Assembly (NCBI GenBank): GCA_910580075.1
Contig: CAJTVR010000069.1
Location: forward strand, 1 to 24,361
DNA: 24,361 nt
Direction: 5' to 3'
From: an uncultured Eubacterium sp.
GTDB taxonomy: Bacteria; Bacillota; Clostridia; Lachnospirales; Lachnospiraceae
Shown here: positions 5,887 to 13,881 of the stretch, piece after piece
Layout of the letters: every line of letters begins with the position of its first letter
Numbering within the stretch: position 1 is the first letter of the stretch
Notes under the pieces: model-generated
Databases searched by the model: none
What the model saw: only the letters and a program-made list of their open reading frames with translations
What the model was told of the DNA's origin: nothing
Translations under genes and position numbers: made by a program

Positions 5887-6621
5887 TCAATCTCCTTTGT
5901 AAAGTCCCAGAATCAGCCGTACTTCTCCGACGCCCAGTCCAAGTTTCTTTGCAATTGCAACCGAATCTCTTCCTTCCTCATAAAGACGAAGGATTTCTTC
6001 ACGGACATTTACTTCCTCTTCTGTTTCCTGCACAGCACCCGCTTCTGCCTCCGGCTCTGCAGTTTTTTCAGTCGCAGCTTCAGACACTGGAGCTGCGACC
6101 GGGAGCTGCTTTTCTGCCAGAACAGTTGGAACCGGAACCTTTTCCGGCTGCTTCGGTTCCGGAGGTTTTTGATTTTTCAGCTGGCTGATATAGTAATTTG
6201 TCATCTCCTCTTCCTGAGATTTAAAATCCTGCAAGTGCTGGGACAGTTCGGAAGTAAAATCTGTCAGTTCTGTATGCTTATCATTGAGCATGCTGTATAA
6301 AAACATAATCTCGTTATGAGTCTTATTCATTTTCTCTATTACAGTATCAGAATATTCATTGATTGCCATGATTTTTTCATTTGTCTGCTTTTCTAATGAC
6401 CGTTCTGTTTTTTCTTTGCTGGCATCAATCGTATCTTCCACAATATCCACAACCCGCTGCCTGGATTTATCCAGTTCATGTTCGAGCATGACGCTCATTT
6501 CTTCTTTACTCAGTTCTGAAATATGCTCTAGTTCATCCGGCGACAGCTTTTCCGTCACCCAGAAGCTCGCCAGAATGAAGACCATTCCGACAATAATTAA
6601 TATAATCTCTATGAACGTCAT
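5887..6621 (-). CDS. SwrB/YlxL-like membrane protein with coiled coil and C-terminal HTH-like domain (DUF6115 type)
   Basis: The protein has 244 residues, with an ATG start at 6621 preceded by AGAGG at 8 nt. One transmembrane segment spans 4-22, followed by a long charged coiled coil (about 25-148). A Pro/Glu/Ala-rich linker covers 150-205, and a compact C-terminal HTH-like segment REEILRLYEEGRDSVAIAKK covers 207-226, continuing to 240. In Bacillus subtilis, SwrB (YlxL), encoded just after sigD, has the same layout and promotes maturation of the FliP export gate. The position here, two genes after the sigma factor in the same operon, supports the same class. The functional link to FliP is inferred, not visible in the sequence. 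Confidence 0.75.
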   Translation of the reverse strand: MTFIEIILIIVGMVFILASFWVTEKLSPDELEHISELSKEEMSVMLEHELDKSRQRVVDIVEDTIDASKEKTERSLEKQTNEKIMAINEYSDTVIEKMNKTHNEIMFLYSMLNDKHTELTDFTSELSQHLQDFKSQEEEMTNYYISQLKNQKPPEPKQPEKVPVPTVLAEKQLPVAAPVSEAATEKTAEPEAEAGAVQETEEEVNVREEILRLYEEGRDSVAIAKKLGLGVGEVRLILGLYKGD

Positions 6622-6639
6622 TCACATAACCTCTGCATC

Positions 6640-6966
6640 TTATATTTTAATGTCAAACCCGCCAGACATCGTCATTTTAATTTTGACACTGCCATCCGGC
6701 ATGTTTTCCGGTTTCTTTTTTTTCTTATTTCTGCGGCGGTCCTCATATTCATTCGAACCTTTCTCTTTCGCATCAAATCTTTTCTGTTCGTTATCTGCAT
6801 TGTCCTTTTTCTGGACTTCTTTTGCCTGGCTTTGTTCTTTCTGCTGTTCCTGTATCTGGATATTCTGCTGTTCTATTGCAGGCTTCTGGTTTTCCTGATG
6901 TCTGATTGTGCTTACGTCCTGTGTATTCTGTATCATTCCGTTTAAATGAACTGGCCGTACTGTCAT
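6640..6966 (-). CDS. Small charged Gln/Lys-rich hypothetical protein of the fla/che operon
   Basis: This 108-residue protein has no signal peptide or membrane segment. The start at 6966 has a GAGGGTG-type ribosome binding site. It opens with PVHLNGMIQNTQDVS, then a long Gln/Glu/Lys-rich, probably disordered or helical stretch (30-75), a basic patch with five consecutive lysines at about 81-85, and a short hydrophobic/Gly tail ending GGFDIKI. Similar proteins appear beside sigD in flagellated Clostridia from memory, but no function is known to me. It sits between the sigma-D gene and the SwrB-like gene, with an 18-nt gap to the latter, so it is likely co-expressed. A run of eight A residues (6716-6723) lies in the lysine patch. 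Confidence 0.7.
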   Translation of the reverse strand: MTVRPVHLNGMIQNTQDVSTIRHQENQKPAIEQQNIQIQEQQKEQSQAKEVQKKDNADNEQKRFDAKEKGSNEYEDRRRNKKKKKPENMPDGSVKIKMTMSGGFDIKI

Positions 6967-7022
6967 ACTTTCACCCTCTTTTTCATGAGAATAGTAATCT
7001 GCAAAGCAAGGCTTTTTTATTA

Positions 7023-7790
7023 CTATTTCCTAATCATTATTTCCATATAAGGTCCCATTGTCCGCTGCATTTTTGACAAAGCCTTCGTATGCAGCTGGGA
7101 TATCCTTGACTCCGATACTTCTAACACTCTGCTGATTTCTTTCAGTGTCAGATCTTCATAGTAGTATAATAGTATTACCTTTTTTTCCTTTTCCGTAAGC
7201 TGCTCCATAGCTTTTTGCAGCATTTCCTTCAGCTCGGTTTCCTGAATCTGTTCTTCCGGCTGAATGAAATGGGAATTGTTCCTGGCATCCATGACAGGCT
7301 CCGTTCCCTGTTCGATAAATTCATTTAAAGATACTACGTTCGTTACTTTCAGCTGTGACTGCCATTCCTGCAGCTCATTTTCCGATAAGCCGAGTTCCCT
7401 GGCTACTTCTTCGTCTAAAGCTGTCTTACCCGTCTGCATTTCCACACGCTTAATAGCTTCATCGATTTTTTTCTGTTTCTGACGGACGGTCCGCGGAATC
7501 CAGTCCATTTTCCGGATCTGGTCTAAAATCGCTCCCCTAATCCGGAGGCTCGCATAGGTCTCAAACTTTACTTCCTTGTCCATATCAAATTTATCAATCG
7601 CATCAATGAGTCCAAAGACACCGTAACTGACTAAATCATCATACTCCACATTATATCCCAGATACATGCTCAGCCTTCCTGCCACAACTTTTACAAGCGG
7701 TGCATATTCCAGAATAATCTGTTCTCTCAGTTCCGGCGTCTGTCTGGCCTGATACATTTCCCAAAGCTTTTCTTTTGAAACTTTACCCAT
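7023..7790 (-). CDS. sigD: Flagellar sigma factor, sigma-D / FliA family
   Basis: This sigma-28-family factor (255 residues) directs RNA polymerase to late flagellar, motility and chemotaxis promoters and is normally held by FlgM. Region 2 is clear at about 25-97 (LVSYGVFGLIDAIDKFD and FETYASLRIRGAILDQIRK). Region 3 follows from about 98 (DWIPRTVRQKQKKIDEAIKR), and the region 4 helix-turn-helix is at about 212-240 (LTLKEISRVLEVSESRISQL). The start at 7790 has GGAGG 5 nt upstream. As in Bacillus subtilis, it lies after cheC-cheD near the 3' end of the fla/che operon, where distance along the transcript can affect its level. No sigma-28-type promoter (TAAA, 15 bp, GCCGATAA) was recognised inside the window. 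Confidence 0.96.
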   Translation of the reverse strand: MGKVSKEKLWEMYQARQTPELREQIILEYAPLVKVVAGRLSMYLGYNVEYDDLVSYGVFGLIDAIDKFDMDKEVKFETYASLRIRGAILDQIRKMDWIPRTVRQKQKKIDEAIKRVEMQTGKTALDEEVARELGLSENELQEWQSQLKVTNVVSLNEFIEQGTEPVMDARNNSHFIQPEEQIQETELKEMLQKAMEQLTEKEKKVILLYYYEDLTLKEISRVLEVSESRISQLHTKALSKMQRTMGPYMEIMIRK

Positions 7791-7818
7791 TTAAACCTCC
7801 AGACAATTCCATATGATA

Positions 7819-8091
7819 TCAGCTTTCCTTTTCTTCTTCAATAAATTCCATATCTTCGATAATTTCTCCGTCGGCAAAGCCAAGGTCTTCTGCTGTAAAC
7901 TCCTCAGCCATCTGAGACATATTTCTGTCCAGAATCAGCTTAATGATACATCCTAGCAGATAAAAGCCAAGCAATACAACAAACATCGTACGGATTAAAA
8001 ACGAAAGACTAAAATCATTGATGAAAGAAATAATACACATAGCAAAAGCTGCGGTCAGCGTCACCAATGCAGGAATTTGTTTTGTCTTCAT
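7819..8091 (-). CDS. Small membrane protein with acidic cytoplasmic tail, between cheD and sigD
   Basis: The 90-residue protein has two hydrophobic segments (about 6-24 and 31-54) joined by a very short turn, so it is probably a helical hairpin with both ends on the same side. Residues 55-90 form a strongly acidic tail (EEFTAEDLGFADGEIIEDME). The ATG at 8091 has GGGGAA just upstream. The gene lies 18 nt after cheD and 28 nt before sigD, so it is within the operon. I do not recognise a characterised family. Bacillus subtilis has no gene at this point of the operon. Position suggests a motility or regulatory role, but nothing in the sequence shows one. Confidence 0.7.
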   Translation of the reverse strand: MKTKQIPALVTLTAAFAMCIISFINDFSLSFLIRTMFVVLLGFYLLGCIIKLILDRNMSQMAEEFTAEDLGFADGEIIEDMEFIEEEKES

Positions 8092-8109
8092 ATAATTCCC
8101 CCAGTCTGC

Positions 8110-8592
8110 TTAAATTATTTTCAGCGGCTTGCCCACTGATTTTATGTAATATTCTCCTGTATCACAGTGAAGTTCCACGGTGCGTCCGTAATTAAGGCCT
8201 GTATCCTCTCCAATCAGCCGGATTCCCAGCTCTCTCAGTTTCTTTTTGGATGCCTGTGCATTTTTATCACCAATACTGCCGATTGCGCCTCCAGTCACCT
8301 CAAACATTTTAGCGCCTCCTGCAATTTTTGCTACCATCCGACCCTTGTTTGCACCAGCCCTTGTCATGCGGTGCACCAGTTCCGTAATACCGGTATCCGC
8401 AAATTTTGCTATGTTTGAATTATTTCTGATCTGGGTACTGTCAGGAAGCATGATGTGCGCCAAACCGCCTATTTTAGTAACAGGGTCATAAAGTGCGATT
8501 CCGATACAGGAGCCAAGCCCCAGTGTGGTAATCGCATCCGGACTCTTGCAAATATTTAAGTCCGCCATTCCAACTTTTATCATCCGACTCAT
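8110..8592 (-). CDS. cheD: Chemoreceptor glutamine deamidase CheD
   Basis: CheD (160 residues) deamidates glutamines in chemoreceptors and, bound to CheC, stimulates CheY-P dephosphorylation. The catalytic Cys is C29 in GLGSCIGIALYD and the His is H46 in GGLAHIMLP. The conserved KIAGGAKMF and the Gly-rich ELHCDTGEYYIK tail are also present. The length is normal for the family. The ATG at 8592 has GGGAG 8 nt upstream. It follows cheC by 33 nt, the usual pairing for the CheC/CheD complex. Confidence 0.96.
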   Translation of the reverse strand: MSRMIKVGMADLNICKSPDAITTLGLGSCIGIALYDPVTKIGGLAHIMLPDSTQIRNNSNIAKFADTGITELVHRMTRAGANKGRMVAKIAGGAKMFEVTGGAIGSIGDKNAQASKKKLRELGIRLIGEDTGLNYGRTVELHCDTGEYYIKSVGKPLKII

Positions 8593-8625
8593 CTGTTAAA
8601 CTCCCATCCTAAGAATAATTTATAT

Positions 8626-9246
8626 TTACAGCATGATTCCTAAAGATGCTAAAATCTTGTCGTAAGAATCTAGCTCCGGTAAAAGTATAAAATATCCCTG
8701 AAGCATGGTTTCGCCTCCAAAAGATGTTTCAATTAACAGTGCATTATCGCCAAACTGTCCAAACTGAATCGCCGGAATACTTAAAATTGCTCCAGCCATA
8801 TCAATTGATATATAAGGAACCGTAGGTGAAATATTAAGGCCAGTCATGCCAGACAGAGCTGATAAATAAGAACCTGCAATAATGTTCCCGATTTCTTTCA
8901 TTGCAGATAAATCCATCTCGTTAAACGGTTCTTTGTAATCCAGACTTCTTCCCATCAAAAGATTCACCAGAGCGTATGCAGCATCCATTTTTAAAAGAAA
9001 CATCAGACTGCCTTCGATATCATTCTGTACGCCCAGATAAATACCGGCAATTTCTTCTTCTTCAGACCCGATTGCCGTATTCAGCTCCTGAACAGGCATC
9101 AGCTTGACATTCGGTACTTCCATATTTAATTTAATATTCAGCAGTGTTGCAATTGCTGTTGTTGCATTTCCAGCTCCGATATTTCCGATTTCTTTCAGTA
9201 CATCAAAATACATGCTGTTTATTTCGTCAAACGTAAATTTGCCCAT
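8626..9246 (-). CDS. cheC: CheY-P phosphatase CheC
   Basis: CheC (206 residues) dephosphorylates CheY-P and binds CheD. Both active-site motifs are intact: E19/N22 in EIGNIGAGNA and E118/N121 in EIGNIIAGSY, the two-fold E-x-x-N arrangement of class III CheC proteins. The open frame continues 28 codons further upstream. The ATG at 9246, with GGGAG/AGAGG just before it and the sequence MGKFTFDEIN, is the natural start. There is a 188-nt gap before it (from cheW) with two inverted repeats, unlike the tight packing elsewhere. Confidence 0.95.
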   Translation of the reverse strand: MGKFTFDEINSMYFDVLKEIGNIGAGNATTAIATLLNIKLNMEVPNVKLMPVQELNTAIGSEEEEIAGIYLGVQNDIEGSLMFLLKMDAAYALVNLLMGRSLDYKEPFNEMDLSAMKEIGNIIAGSYLSALSGMTGLNISPTVPYISIDMAGAILSIPAIQFGQFGDNALLIETSFGGETMLQGYFILLPELDSYDKILASLGIML

Positions 9247-9302
9247 ATACCTCTCCCTGTATATTCTTCCAAATCTATCTGAACATTCTGATACATATAA
9301 GA

Positions 9303-9334
9303 TATAGTGAGACTCCAAAAACAGCCTCACTATA
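9303..9334 (-). repeat. Inverted repeat in the cheW-cheC gap
   Basis: TATAGTGAG (9303-9311) pairs perfectly with CTCACTATA (9326-9334), with a further CT/AG pair after one mismatch and an A-rich loop. On the minus strand the loop is T-rich, and no T-run follows the stem. It is a likely RNA hairpin about 60 nt upstream of cheC. Confidence 0.65.
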
Positions 9335-9396
9335 CTCTGATATTTTATAAATGTCCGTTAAAACAGACCATCACGCACCAGTCCATGCAGATCTCT

Positions 9397-9433
9397 ATGC
9401 ATGATGAATGGATGCCTCATTTTCATTATGCAT
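9397..9433 (-). repeat. Inverted repeat directly after cheW
   Basis: ATGCAT at 9397-9402 pairs with ATGCAT at 9428-9433. The stem is continued by ATGAA/TTCAT with a small bulge. It starts 1 bp beyond the cheW stop codon, so the cheW message would end in a hairpin. Confidence 0.5.
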
Positions 9434-9434
9434 T

Positions 9435-9890
9435 TTATACAACTTCGTGTTCATCAATAATTGCATTAATATCAAACAGCGAAACCAGTTCCTCGCCGTT
9501 TTTGCCGATACCGTTAATAAACATCTCTTTTCCTTCTCTATGAGATAATTTATCTATTTCACTTGTTCCAAGGTTAATCACTTCTTTTACTTCATCCACC
9601 ACGATTCCAAGTGCATCTTTCTGCTCAAATTTTAAAATGATAATCCTGGATGCTCCTGTGTATACATCGTCTTCCAGCCCCATTTTTCTACGGATGCTCA
9701 TAACAGGAATAACTTCGCCACGCAGGTTAATGACTCCTTTAAAATAAAACTGTGCGGTCGGTACCCTTGTTATTTTCTGCATCCTGACAATGTTGTCGAT
9801 AAAGCTGATATCAATTCCATACTGTTCACTGCCGATTTTTACAACAATGTACTGTTTTTTTGTCTCTTCGACTGTTTCTATATATTCCAT
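9435..9890 (-). CDS. cheW: Chemotaxis coupling protein CheW
   Basis: CheW (151 residues) is the cytoplasmic adaptor that couples chemoreceptors to the CheA P5 domain. The single SH3-like CheW domain fills the protein: QYIVVKIGSEQYGIDISFID (13-32), the receptor-contact segment RVPTAQFYFKGVINLRGEV, and GIVVDEVKEVINL. The start at 9890 has GGGAGG upstream at a normal distance. It follows cheA by 13 nt. The last residues ENV-type tail (IIDEHEVV) is short and acidic. No extra receiver domain, so not CheV. Confidence 0.97.
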   Translation of the reverse strand: MEYIETVEETKKQYIVVKIGSEQYGIDISFIDNIVRMQKITRVPTAQFYFKGVINLRGEVIPVMSIRRKMGLEDDVYTGASRIIILKFEQKDALGIVVDEVKEVINLGTSEIDKLSHREGKEMFINGIGKNGEELVSLFDINAIIDEHEVV

Positions 9891-9903
9891 AACGGCACCT
9901 CCC

Positions 9904-12024
9904 TTACATTAAAGTATTTACATCCAGAATCAGCGCGATTTCGCCGTCGCCGAGTATTGTCGCACCGCTTATGATTTTGCTGTTGCTGATAAACTTGCCC
10001 AAAGATTTAATAACAATTTCCTGCTGTCCTAACAGGTTATCAACTACAAGCCCGGCCTGTTTTTCGCCTTTATTTACAATTACAACCGTAAGGCTTTCTG
10101 GTGCAACTTCCGGTTCTTCAATATCCAGAATCTGGTTCAGACGGATCAGCGGAATTACATTGCCGCGCAGATTAATTACTTCTTCTGCCTGTACATACTT
10201 AATATCCGATACAGATACATCTTCGATCGTAATAATAGAGCCTAAGGCAATGGCAAACAGTTCATGATGCACTTCCACTAAGAGTGCCTGGATAATCGCA
10301 AGTGTCAGCGGCAGACGGACTGTAAAGGTAGAACCTTCTCCGAGTTTGCTTTTAACTTCTACATCGCCGCCTAATGCCTCAATATTGGATTTTACAACAT
10401 CCAGCCCGACGCCTCTTCCTGATACATCCGTAATCTTTTTTGCCATGGAAAAACTCGGCATAAACAGGAAATCAATAATTTCCTTCTGGCTCAGGCTTTC
10501 TGCCTGTTCCGGTGTAACAAGACCGCGTTCAATCGCTTTTTGTTTTACAGTATCTGTATCAATTCCGTTACCGTCATCGCCTACTTCAATGACAACGTTG
10601 TTGCCTTCCTGATAGGCTTTTAAGGTAATAGATCCTGATTCAGGCTTGCCTCTTTCCTTTCGCAGTTCTGCGCTTTCAAGCCCGTGGTCTGCAGAATTAC
10701 GCAGAAGGTGCTGCAGAGGATCTCCGATCTGGTCTACAACTGTACGGTCCAATTCTGTATCTTCACCGGACATAAACAGTTCCATTTTTTTATCCAGTTT
10801 GCGGGAAAGGTCACGTATCATACGCGGGAATTTTGCCACTACGCTTTCAATCGGAACCATTCTTGCCTTCATGACAGATTCATGAAGACTTGTAGTAATC
10901 CGTTCCAGGTATTCGATCTGGTCGCGGAAAGACTGGCTCTGTGTTCCGTCCCCGGAATCACTGGAACTTATGGAAACAAGGCTGTTCTTTGCAATAATAA
11001 GCTCGCTTACCTGATTCATCAATGCATCCAGCTTTTCAATATCTACACGGACTGTACGGTTCGCAACCGGCTTATTAACCGGCTTGCCTTTTGCAGCAGT
11101 ACCGCCTGCTGCTTTTGTCTGGTCTTCTTTCGCTGGAACCGGTGCAGGTACCGCTGCCGCAGCTGTCTGTCCGGATATCTCCTGTTTGTCTTCTTCTGCT
11201 TCTTTTTCGCTGTGTCCTTCGATTAGTGTTTCATATTTCAGCTGTTCGCATACAACCTCATCTATTTCAGAAACAGCTTTTGCCGCTGTAACAAACTTCT
11301 CCGTTCCTTCTTCGTCTGCCGCTGCAAAAAAGCTGAATTCCAGTTCGAATTTTTCGTCTTCAATATCCTGTACACCTGGATAATATACTAAAATTTCACC
11401 GAATTCTTCTACTGCCTTAAATACAAGAAATGCCCTGGCTGCCTTCAGCAGACAGTCTTTATGCACATAAACAGTAAATCCAAATAAGACCTTGCCGCTG
11501 TCTTCTGCATTTTTTAAATGCTCACGGTCATCCTCCGACAGAGGAATGGAAAGGAATTTTTTCTCAAATCCGCTTTCCTGCAAAGCTTCTTTTTCCGCCT
11601 CTGGTTCCGGTGCTGAAGCTTCCTTTGGAGCCGGTGCTGTATCCCCGTTTAAGATACCGTTTAACGCCGTAATAATTCCTTCGTTATCGTTTGTGCCTTC
11701 GTCAGAAGTCTCTTTAATGATGTTTAGATATCCTTCAATGGCATCCAGACACTGAAACAGCACATCTATAATATCGCCGTTTACTTTAATCTTATCATTA
11801 CGCACTTCCTGAAATACGTTTTCCATGTCGTGCGTCAGATGCTGCATTCTCTTAAAGCCCATCGTACCAGCCATGCCTTTTAGCGAATGGGCTGCCCGAA
11901 AGATTTCATTAATGACGTCATGGTCTTCCGGCTCATTTTCCAGTGCCATAATATTATCACTCAGGCTCTGGATATGTTCTGCTGTTTCATCAATAAAAAT
12001 CTCTAAATACTGACTTACATCCAT
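9904..12024 (-). CDS. cheA: Chemotaxis histidine kinase CheA
   Basis: CheA (706 residues) autophosphorylates under receptor control and passes the phosphate to CheY and CheB. P1 holds the phosphorylated H46 in AAHSLKGMAGT. A P2-like response-regulator-binding domain lies at about 165-265, flanked by Ala/Pro/Glu-rich linkers (129-150, 275-320). P3 dimerisation helices follow (322-385). P4 carries the N-box LRNSADHG (441-448), DDGNGI (483-488) and GRGVGLDVV (536-544). P5, a CheW-like domain, runs from about 572 to the end with VINLRGNVIPL. Full length with all catalytic motifs intact. It starts 1 nt after the cheB stop. Confidence 0.98.
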   Translation of the reverse strand: MDVSQYLEIFIDETAEHIQSLSDNIMALENEPEDHDVINEIFRAAHSLKGMAGTMGFKRMQHLTHDMENVFQEVRNDKIKVNGDIIDVLFQCLDAIEGYLNIIKETSDEGTNDNEGIITALNGILNGDTAPAPKEASAPEPEAEKEALQESGFEKKFLSIPLSEDDREHLKNAEDSGKVLFGFTVYVHKDCLLKAARAFLVFKAVEEFGEILVYYPGVQDIEDEKFELEFSFFAAADEEGTEKFVTAAKAVSEIDEVVCEQLKYETLIEGHSEKEAEEDKQEISGQTAAAAVPAPVPAKEDQTKAAGGTAAKGKPVNKPVANRTVRVDIEKLDALMNQVSELIIAKNSLVSISSSDSGDGTQSQSFRDQIEYLERITTSLHESVMKARMVPIESVVAKFPRMIRDLSRKLDKKMELFMSGEDTELDRTVVDQIGDPLQHLLRNSADHGLESAELRKERGKPESGSITLKAYQEGNNVVIEVGDDGNGIDTDTVKQKAIERGLVTPEQAESLSQKEIIDFLFMPSFSMAKKITDVSGRGVGLDVVKSNIEALGGDVEVKSKLGEGSTFTVRLPLTLAIIQALLVEVHHELFAIALGSIITIEDVSVSDIKYVQAEEVINLRGNVIPLIRLNQILDIEEPEVAPESLTVVIVNKGEKQAGLVVDNLLGQQEIVIKSLGKFISNSKIISGATILGDGEIALILDVNTLM

Positions 12025-12025
12025 T

Positions 12026-13165
12026 TCATTTTACCCCCACTTGATTTATTATACTTTTCGAAACATTCGTAAGCGGCACTACTTCATCGACAAGCCCTGT
12101 TTCTGCAATCGCTTTTGGCATGCCATATACAACACAAGTAGGTTCATCCTGGGCAATCACATAAATTGGCTTTGCCCGGTTCAGTTCGCGTATTCCTTCT
12201 GTTCCATCTGCGCCCATGCCTGTAAGTACGACACAGACAATCTGGTCATAGGCCGATCTTTTCAAAGACTTATACATTACGTTGGCACACGGGCGGAGCC
12301 CGCCAATTGCAGGCGCGTCGGACAGATGGATCTTATGTGTCCCGTCTTTGGAAGCGACCACCTCCAGATGAGAACCGCCCGGAGCCACATACACCCAGCC
12401 ATTTTTTAAGACATCATTTTCTTCCGCTTCTTTGACTCTGACTTTGCTCAGTTCATTTAATCGTTCTGCCATAGATTTCGTAAAGCCGATCGGCATATGC
12501 TGCACTAAAACCATAGGCGCATCCATATTTCTGTCCAGATACGGAATAACGCTCTGCAGCGACTTTGGCCCTCCTGTAGAACAGGCCAGTGCAATCAGCT
12601 TTTTATTTCCTCCTGCCGGCAGTTTTTTCACTGGTGTCTTTGCTGCTGCACCGGCCCCGGCCGTGCGTGAAGATACTGCCGATACCGCAGCGGAAGCACT
12701 TGCTGCCGCTGCTGCCGCAGACCTTGCCGGCGACACAGAAGACGGGGATGAAAACCTGGACCTTGGCTGACCGATGACAGAGTTTAATATAGCGGTCAGA
12801 TCATTGCGGAACTTCATACCTTTCGCCTCAATGATGTTTTCCGGCTTTGTCATAAAGTCAATCGCGCCATACTCCATAGCCTGAATCGTAATCTTAGCAT
12901 CTTCTTTTGCCAGGGAACTGACAACAATTACCGTAACACGAATATTCTCTTTTTGCAATTTCTGCAGAAGCTCCAGCCCATTCATCCTTGGCATATTTAT
13001 GTCTAAAAGCACAGCATCATATTTAATTTTTTTTATTTTATCGTATGCTTCTAATCCATCCCTGCATGTATCTGTCGCTTCATACTCATTACTTGTATTG
13101 ATTATATCACAGATAGCTCTTCTCATGAGTGCAGAGTCATCTACTACTAAAATATTTTTTTTCAT
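12026..13165 (-). CDS. cheB: Chemoreceptor methylesterase / deamidase CheB
   Basis: CheB (379 residues) removes methyl groups from chemoreceptors when phosphorylated by CheA, providing adaptation. The receiver domain spans 1-125, with phospho-acceptor D55 in LLDINMPRMNG and the acidic pair D9/D10. The C-terminal esterase domain has the catalytic triad S196 (ACSTGGP), H223 (VQHMP) and D320 (LTGMGADG). The two domains are joined by an unusually Ala/Ser-rich linker (about 136-185). The start ATG overlaps the stop of the PilZ gene by 4 nt (ATGA), so translation is probably coupled. Confidence 0.97.
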   Translation of the reverse strand: MKKNILVVDDSALMRRAICDIINTSNEYEATDTCRDGLEAYDKIKKIKYDAVLLDINMPRMNGLELLQKLQKENIRVTVIVVSSLAKEDAKITIQAMEYGAIDFMTKPENIIEAKGMKFRNDLTAILNSVIGQPRSRFSSPSSVSPARSAAAAAASASAAVSAVSSRTAGAGAAAKTPVKKLPAGGNKKLIALACSTGGPKSLQSVIPYLDRNMDAPMVLVQHMPIGFTKSMAERLNELSKVRVKEAEENDVLKNGWVYVAPGGSHLEVVASKDGTHKIHLSDAPAIGGLRPCANVMYKSLKRSAYDQIVCVVLTGMGADGTEGIRELNRAKPIYVIAQDEPTCVVYGMPKAIAETGLVDEVVPLTNVSKSIINQVGVK

Positions 13166-13881
13166 AACGCATCAGGACTTCTTTCTCTCATTCTATTTTT
13201 ACGTTCTTCATCAAAAATATACCGGATAATCTCCTCTTGCACATTACGGTCTTTAATCATAAACTCTGCCCTGCTTACAAAGCACGCCCTGCTTTTATCT
13301 ATTATCACTGACGAAATATATGCCGGAAACAGGTAATGCTTTGCGTCTGCATCTATACGCAGCCGAAACTGCATCAGAATATAAGAGTCCTCCTGTATAT
13401 GAGTCTCAGTTACGAGCTGTGCTCCGTCACCGCTGATGCCAGCTGCAAATCCATTCCTTTTCATTCCTCCTGCCGACAGTTTCTCTGCAAGCATCTGATA
13501 CTGCACGGAATCTGTTTCCTGTGCCTGTTCTTTTGAGATTTCATAATAGGCTGCCTCAATTCCGCATGAAATACAGGAATACTCGTTGTGCCGGGACCTG
13601 CGAAGCTGGCTTTTCAGGCTGACCCGCAGCATATACCTGTTATCAGCCTTATACCGTTCTTCAATCATGCCTGCTCCCCGGTACAGGTTTTCGCTGACAT
13701 AAAAGACCAGTTCAAACCGTTTTCTAATCGGAAGCATGACAGGCTTTCCATTTTCCTCCGGCATCAAAAGCTCCAGTTCCCCATTATCAAAAATGGCTGT
13801 TACTTCGCTTTTGTATATGCGGGACCCGGATGCCATGCATAAACCGGCTTTTGTGCCTGGGCTGATAATTTCACCAATCAT
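13162..13881 (-). CDS. YcgR/YpfA-like flagellar brake protein with divergent PilZ domain
   Basis: The 239-residue protein has an N-terminal YcgR-like domain (about 5-88, with GTKAGLCMASGSRIYKSEV and RKRFELVFYVSENLYRGAG) followed by a PilZ-like domain (about 89-225). Proteins of this type bind cyclic di-GMP and slow or stop the flagellar motor. Here the PilZ motifs are imperfect. At the RxxxR position I see RRSRHNEY (94-101), where N99 stands in place of the second Arg. The (D/N)xSxxG motif reads GISGDG (148-153), with Gly instead of Asp/Asn. Cyclic di-GMP binding is therefore uncertain. It lies between flhG and cheB with 4-nt-scale overlaps on both sides. Bacillus subtilis keeps its equivalent outside the operon. 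Confidence 0.8.
   Translation of the reverse strand: MIGEIISPGTKAGLCMASGSRIYKSEVTAIFDNGELELLMPEENGKPVMLPIRKRFELVFYVSENLYRGAGMIEERYKADNRYMLRVSLKSQLRRSRHNEYSCISCGIEAAYYEISKEQAQETDSVQYQMLAEKLSAGGMKRNGFAAGISGDGAQLVTETHIQEDSYILMQFRLRIDADAKHYLFPAYISSVIIDKSRACFVSRAEFMIKDRNVQEEIIRYIFDEERKNRMRERSPDAL

Noticed and set aside
7791..8109. Sigma-28-dependent promoter upstream of sigD
   Set aside because: No TAAA with a GCCGATAA-like partner at 15 bp was found; the gene is adequately explained by operon transcription.
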